NCBI GenBank assembly: GCA_029959195.1
Contig: CP114118.1
Location: 2,418,001 to 2,482,000 of the forward strand
Reading direction: 5' to 3'
DNA: 64,000 nt
From: Dictyophora rubrovolvata
Taxonomy: Eukaryota > Basidiomycota > Agaricomycetes > Phallales > Phallaceae
Shown here: piece by piece, positions 57,866 to 64,000 of the stretch
Layout: every line of letters starts with the position of its first letter
Numbering within the stretch: position 1 is the first letter of the stretch
The notes under the pieces: model-generated
Databases searched by the model: none
What the model saw: only the letters and a program-made list of their open reading frames with translations
Told to the model about the DNA's origin: nothing
Position numbers and translations under genes: made by a program

Positions 57866-59910
57866 ATGTCCGCTTTACGTGTTGCATTCAAGTCCCAAGT
57901 GCGTCTGTTTTCTTTTATATACTGCTGCTTTCCTTGACATCATGCCCCTTCTTCCCTTTTTCCTTTGGGGTTTGGGGCTGCTTTTAGACAAGAGCATCTT
58001 TCAGTCTCACTACCAGACGGTTTGCTTCATCAAAGTCTCAAAGTCTAAAGGACCGTGTGTCAGAGCTCATTCCTCAACGTTTAGAGACCGTATGTATTAC
58101 AAGTGCTTCATCATATTTGTCTGCTTAGTAACTATTCTTTCCAGGTCAAACGGGTTCGCGCTGAACATGGCAAGAAAGCATTCGGACCAGTCATAGTCGA
58201 CCAACTCTATGGGTACGTCGACTGCTTATTCTCAAATAAGAAACGGGCAACCCTAACACAATAGTCCACCTCAGCGGTATGCGCGGTCTTCCCGCTTTGA
58301 TCTGGGAGGGTTCCGTTCTTGACCCAGATGAGGGCATCCGCTTCTGTGGCAAAACCATTCCTGAAATAAAAAAGCTGTTACCCACCGCCCCCGGTGGAAG
58401 CGAACCTCTCCCGGAAGGAATCTTTTGGTTGCTTTTGACAGGCGACATCCCGACATATGATCAAGTGAAAGCGCTTAGCGAAGACTGGGCTGCTCGTTCT
58501 TCTATTCCAGCGTTCGTTGAAGAGATTTTGGACCGCTGCCCATCTGATTTGCATCCCATGAGCCAGTTGTCAATGGCCATAACTGCTGTAGGCTTTCTGC
58601 TTATTTCCAAAAGAAGAGGTGATAGCCTTACTATATGTACTAGTTGAACTACAACTCCGCTTTTGCCAAAGCATATCAAGAGGGTATCCCGAAGAAAGAC
58701 TACTGGAAGCCGGTCTACGAAGATGCTATGGATTTGTAAGTTCTCGGGCTTATGCGGAATGCCGACCTCACCTCATTACCTCATCCACGATCGTAAAAAG
58801 GATTGCTCAACTTCCCAATATCGTCGGTCGCATCTTCCGTAATCTCTACGGAGGCGATAAACTACCCGCCATCGACGCTACAAAAGACTATTCATATAAC
58901 TTGTCCAACTTGCTTGGCTTTGCTGAGAAGAATGACTTTGTCGAATTGATGAGATTGTACCTGACCATTCACAGGTGCGTTCTTTTTTATAGGTTCATGC
59001 GTTTGTTTTTGTCGTGTTGACTGTAGTGCCGTTGTTTAGTGATCATGAAGGTGGCAACGTATCAGCCCATACCGGCAAGCTAGTCAGCTCAGCTCTTTCC
59101 GACCCCTACCTCGCCTTCGCTGCATCCCTCAATGGTCTTGCCGGACCATTACACGGGTAATACTTATTGCTTTCTTCATAGTAGTCATTGATTTCTATTT
59201 CGCATCACAGTTTGGCTAACCAAGAGGTTCTCATCTGGATCGAACGAATGAGATCAAAACTCGGTGACAACCCGACTGATGAAGCTGTCAAAGACTATGT
59301 CTGGGCGACCCTCAAAGGCGGCCAAGTCGTTCCAGGTTACGGACACGCTGTTCTTCGCAAGACGGTAACGCTGTTCAATTTTTTTTTTTTACCCCGGATT
59401 TACCCATCTGAAACCTTTGTCTCGATGTTTTAGGATCCCCGTTACATCGCACAAAGAGAATTCGCGCAGAAATACATGCCCGACGATACTCTTTTCAAGC
59501 TTGTTGCTCAGATATACAAACTCGTCCCCAATATTCTTCTCGAAGTACGTTCTTCCCCTTCCCTTTCCCGTTTTCGAAATTCATTTTTTAATATACATCT
59601 ATCACGCACGCACACAGGCCGGTAAAGCTAAGAACCCCTACCCGAACGTTGACGCCCACTCAGGTGTCTTGTTGACACATTACGGGTATGTTGAAAATTC
59701 AAATTCACGATTTCTTTTTATCTAATTTAACCTGGGGCGTTGTTTTCTAGTCTCAATCAAATGAAATTCTACACCGTTCTTTTCGGTGTCTCGCGTGCGT
59801 TGGGTGTTATGCCCCAATTGATCTGGGATCGCGCTCTCGGTGCTCCGATAGAACGTCCCAAGAGCTATAGCTCCGAAGCCATTGATAACATGTTCAAAGG
59901 CAAGAACTGA
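57866..59910 (+). CDS. CIT1: citrate synthase, mitochondrial
   Basis: Eleven exons (57866-57898, 57988-58089, 58145-58212, 58275-58587, 58644-58735, 58801-58974, 59040-59156, 59211-59364, 59434-59544, 59618-59685, 59751-59910) give 463 residues. It condenses acetyl-CoA and oxaloacetate at the entry to the TCA cycle. An Arg/Ser-rich mitochondrial presequence ([20 protein letters not shown]) opens the protein. Catalytic landmarks: [55 protein letters not shown] (catalytic His), [20 protein letters not shown] (His), [18 protein letters not shown] (catalytic His-Asp region) and [15 protein letters not shown] (Asp, His). Ends MFKGKN. Every splice falls inside conserved words and keeps frame. Confidence 0.97.
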
Positions 59911-60603
59911 ACAAATTTGTCGACCCGGCGGCGGGATTTGCGTGCATTCAGGAAACCGTAAAATGATGGTAACCGTTGGGGACGGGGACGTTGGGGGTAT
60001 TTTTAAAAAAAACGCTTGGAGTGTTGGAATTTATATGACGTACATATCTGACCTTATTGCCATCCGGGTGATGATCTTTTGTTTTAATTTTTTTTTTAAC
60101 TGTAGCCATCGTCAAATACATGATTTGCCATTGAACTAGTGAACTCGGTATGATATATTTGCTATCTATATTATTTAATTCCCCAGATTGATCGCGTGTT
60201 GACCGGGGTAAAAAGGTGTCGTTTCGGCTGCAACTGCAGACCTCTGATATTCAGATGACTTCGAAGTAGTTTTTTTCGAACACAATAGTGCCTTTTCTTG
60301 AATTGAGTTATTGATAGAAGCCAGGATTGTTTCAACAATGACTTTAAATTATTCGCAATGACGCATACATGCAGCCAGGTTTTTGAGGAACAGCCCCTCG
60401 TGATGATAAGGATCATTACTTGTTTCGCAGATTGCACTGTCGCGTTTGCGACGAGAATAATCGGCTCTTCCCACTTGTTCATTTCTGTAGGATCGATTTG
60501 GAACCTGACTTTGACTGGCTTCCCGAGAGAATATTTGTATTAACGCTCTACGAAAGGATATAAATAATAGTCATTTATATGGAAAAGAGAACGAATCTCT
60601 AAA
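59911..60603. other. convergent 3' region, no gene seen
   Basis: Lies between the citrate synthase and phosphomannomutase stops. AT-rich, no supportable coding sequence. Confidence 0.5.
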
Positions 60604-61762
60604 TTATTCGTTTGAAAGGAAAGACTCCTTCAAGATACGAGCCGTATGTTCAGGATTGCTAACAGCATGTCCAATAGTCCTGGGATCTGAATAAATCTCA
60701 TGATCATTTCCACCCTGTATACAACACCGAATTATGAGAAGATCCAAATCGAACTGGATAATGCGAAACTAACCTTGAAAGTCTTATCACCGAAAAAGTG
60801 TATTTCCTTATATCCTTTATTTTCGACGTGCCTGAGACAGTACGTTTTGTCCCAACCTCGAGGAAAAATATCGAAAGAAATTTGACCGCCAATTGAAAAA
60901 GTCAAGCCGTAATCGGAAAATTTCTCCTGGAGAATGCGGACGAATGTGGCGCGTAATTGATGTTTCTGAGGGGATTAGTAACACAACTTTTGTGGTAAGT
61001 TTCTCCATATATATATATATATACGTTTTGTTTGACTTTTCGAACCTTATCGTATTCTAAAAAAGCATTTCGTTCTTCTACGCTGTTGTGTTTGAAAGTT
61101 TGACAAATGTAAAGTCAAAGTATAGATTGTGTGGAAGTCGAACCCAGCATTTCGGCCTATTGGGCTGACATTGACCATGCTCTTTCTGAACTCAACAAAG
61201 GTGCCTCTAAAGACAGTAGGGACCATTTATAAAATCGAATTAGGTGTAAAAAATCTTGACTGAACGCACCGTTTGATAGGGATATCCATATCGGCAATGT
61301 AATGCAAGATGAAATTGACCAGCTTTTTGTATTTCTCCTCTCCAAGTTGTTGGATAAACGACACTTCCGATATGAGGTTTGTTCCTTTGTAAGCTAATAC
61401 GCCATTTTCAGGAAACCCATAATCAAATAATTCTAAGGCTTTTGAGAGAAACAAGGTTGAAAATTATCCTTTCAAAGCACTATGTAATACATACCGTCTA
61501 CACCATCAACTGTAAGCTGTTCTCTTATTTTGACCAGATCAGAACCTCCGACAAAACCGATATCATAGATTTTCCGAATGTCTTTGAGCAATTGTAGCAT
61601 TTCCCCCGAAACTTTCTGTTGATCACTTTTTGATTAGATTAGATCATAGCGCCAAACAAAACAAGCTGGAAACGAAACTCGTCTGGGGATGGTCAATGTG
61701 TCATCCACGTCGAATAACAAAAGAGATTTAGTTGACTTGTTAGTGGGTACGGAATCGGACAT
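60604..61762 (-). CDS. SEC53: phosphomannomutase
   Basis: Seven exons, 61762-61679, 61615-61504, 61438-61270, 61206-61144, 61082-61046, 60965-60774 and 60714-60604, give 255 residues. It converts mannose-6-phosphate to mannose-1-phosphate for GDP-mannose and glycosylation. The HAD nucleophile motif is [77 protein letters not shown] and [18 protein letters not shown] complete the family pattern. The fourth splice (61143-61083) is set by restoring [17 protein letters not shown]. Only 98 bases separate its start codon from the divergent RuvB-like 1 start, implying a shared promoter. Confidence 0.96.
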
Positions 61763-63611
<1,849 letters not shown>

Positions 63612-63980
63612 TTAAACTGCCGTACTGTATTTTTGTAAAAGGTGATCGTGCGTACTGCTTAGACCGCGATACCACCAACGTAGGAGGTTTAGTTGTCCAT
63701 CAAAAAATACTAAAGTTTCAAGTAATAACATCAAGACGAATATACAATTCACCGGCATGGCGTTAAATACCCATTTTTAGGTTTTGTGATTATTCAAACA
63801 AAAGACAAATCGCTCTTGAAAGTGGGCAAAGCCTCAAAGATATAATGTCGCTTTGAGTTATAGAAACGCGTCTGCAGTGGACGGGTTATGGAGGCATAAT
63901 TTATCACTCGTTTGTCCTTGTACATGTCCATAATGTCAGATCTGTGGCTTATAAGTCAATAACTCTTATTCAAATCTCGG
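63612..63980. other. intergenic, no gene seen
   Basis: 3' region of RVB1 and spacer before a possible tRNA at the right edge. Nothing else recognised. Confidence 0.45.
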
Positions 63981-64000
63981 TCCTTGTGGTCCAGGGGATT
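63981..64000 (+). tRNA. possible tRNA 5' end, cut by the window edge
   Basis: TCCTTGTGGTCCAGGGGATT looks like a tRNA acceptor strand followed by a box A (TGGTCCAGGGG fits TRGYNNARNNG) and resembles fungal tRNA-Glu starts. The rest is outside the window, so neither identity nor reality can be confirmed. Confidence 0.35.

Overview
The window reads as nuclear DNA of a basidiomycete fungus, most likely an agaricomycete. Genes are packed on both strands and split by many short GT-AG introns of about 45-60 bases. Lineage-typical families are present: DUF6533 and DUF6534 membrane proteins, HNH-like repeat-family proteins and a Plavaka-like transposase remnant. The housekeeping genes are clearly eukaryotic. 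All spliced models were built by hand from splice signals, reading phase and remembered family motifs, with no database search.

Layout. 1-3.5 kb: partial alpha/beta hydrolase (-) and a 20-exon DUF6534 protein (+). 4.1-5.8 kb: tRNA-Gln (-) and the RNA exonuclease REX4 (+). 6.7-10.2 kb: two convergent, paralogous secreted aspartic proteases. 11.5-13.6 kb: an unknown ORF and a decayed eIF5B fragment. 13.9-16.4 kb: LCL2 and a proline-rich disordered protein. 16.4-27.3 kb is a repeat-rich island: a solo LTR, a truncated intron-bearing copy of REX4, a 2.9-kb palindrome with two 1260-bp arms built from nested LTRs, an orphan 3' piece of inositol-3-phosphate synthase, a Plavaka remnant and two decayed HNH-like genes. 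27.4-34.7 kb: HEN1, V-ATPase subunit e, TPS1, COQ9. 35.5-41.4 kb: DUF6533 protein, deaminase-like protein, glutathione-transferase-like protein. 43.6-46.9 kb: HD hydrolase and ZIP zinc transporter from a shared upstream region. 49.5-56.1 kb: Nudix hydrolase, bHLH factor, RFC subunit, tail-anchored protein. 57.9-63.6 kb: citrate synthase, phosphomannomutase, RuvB-like 1. A possible tRNA begins at the right edge.

Most intact genes are independent housekeeping functions (TCA cycle, trehalose, mannose activation, ubiquinone, replication clamp loading, rRNA processing, small-RNA methylation, vacuolar acidification, zinc transport); no metabolic gene cluster is evident. The most unusual parts are the palindromic LTR composite flanked by gene fragments, several very small exons (5, 6, 8, 10, 12 and 14 bases) required by reading frame, and a deaminase-like protein whose expected catalytic Glu is Pro.
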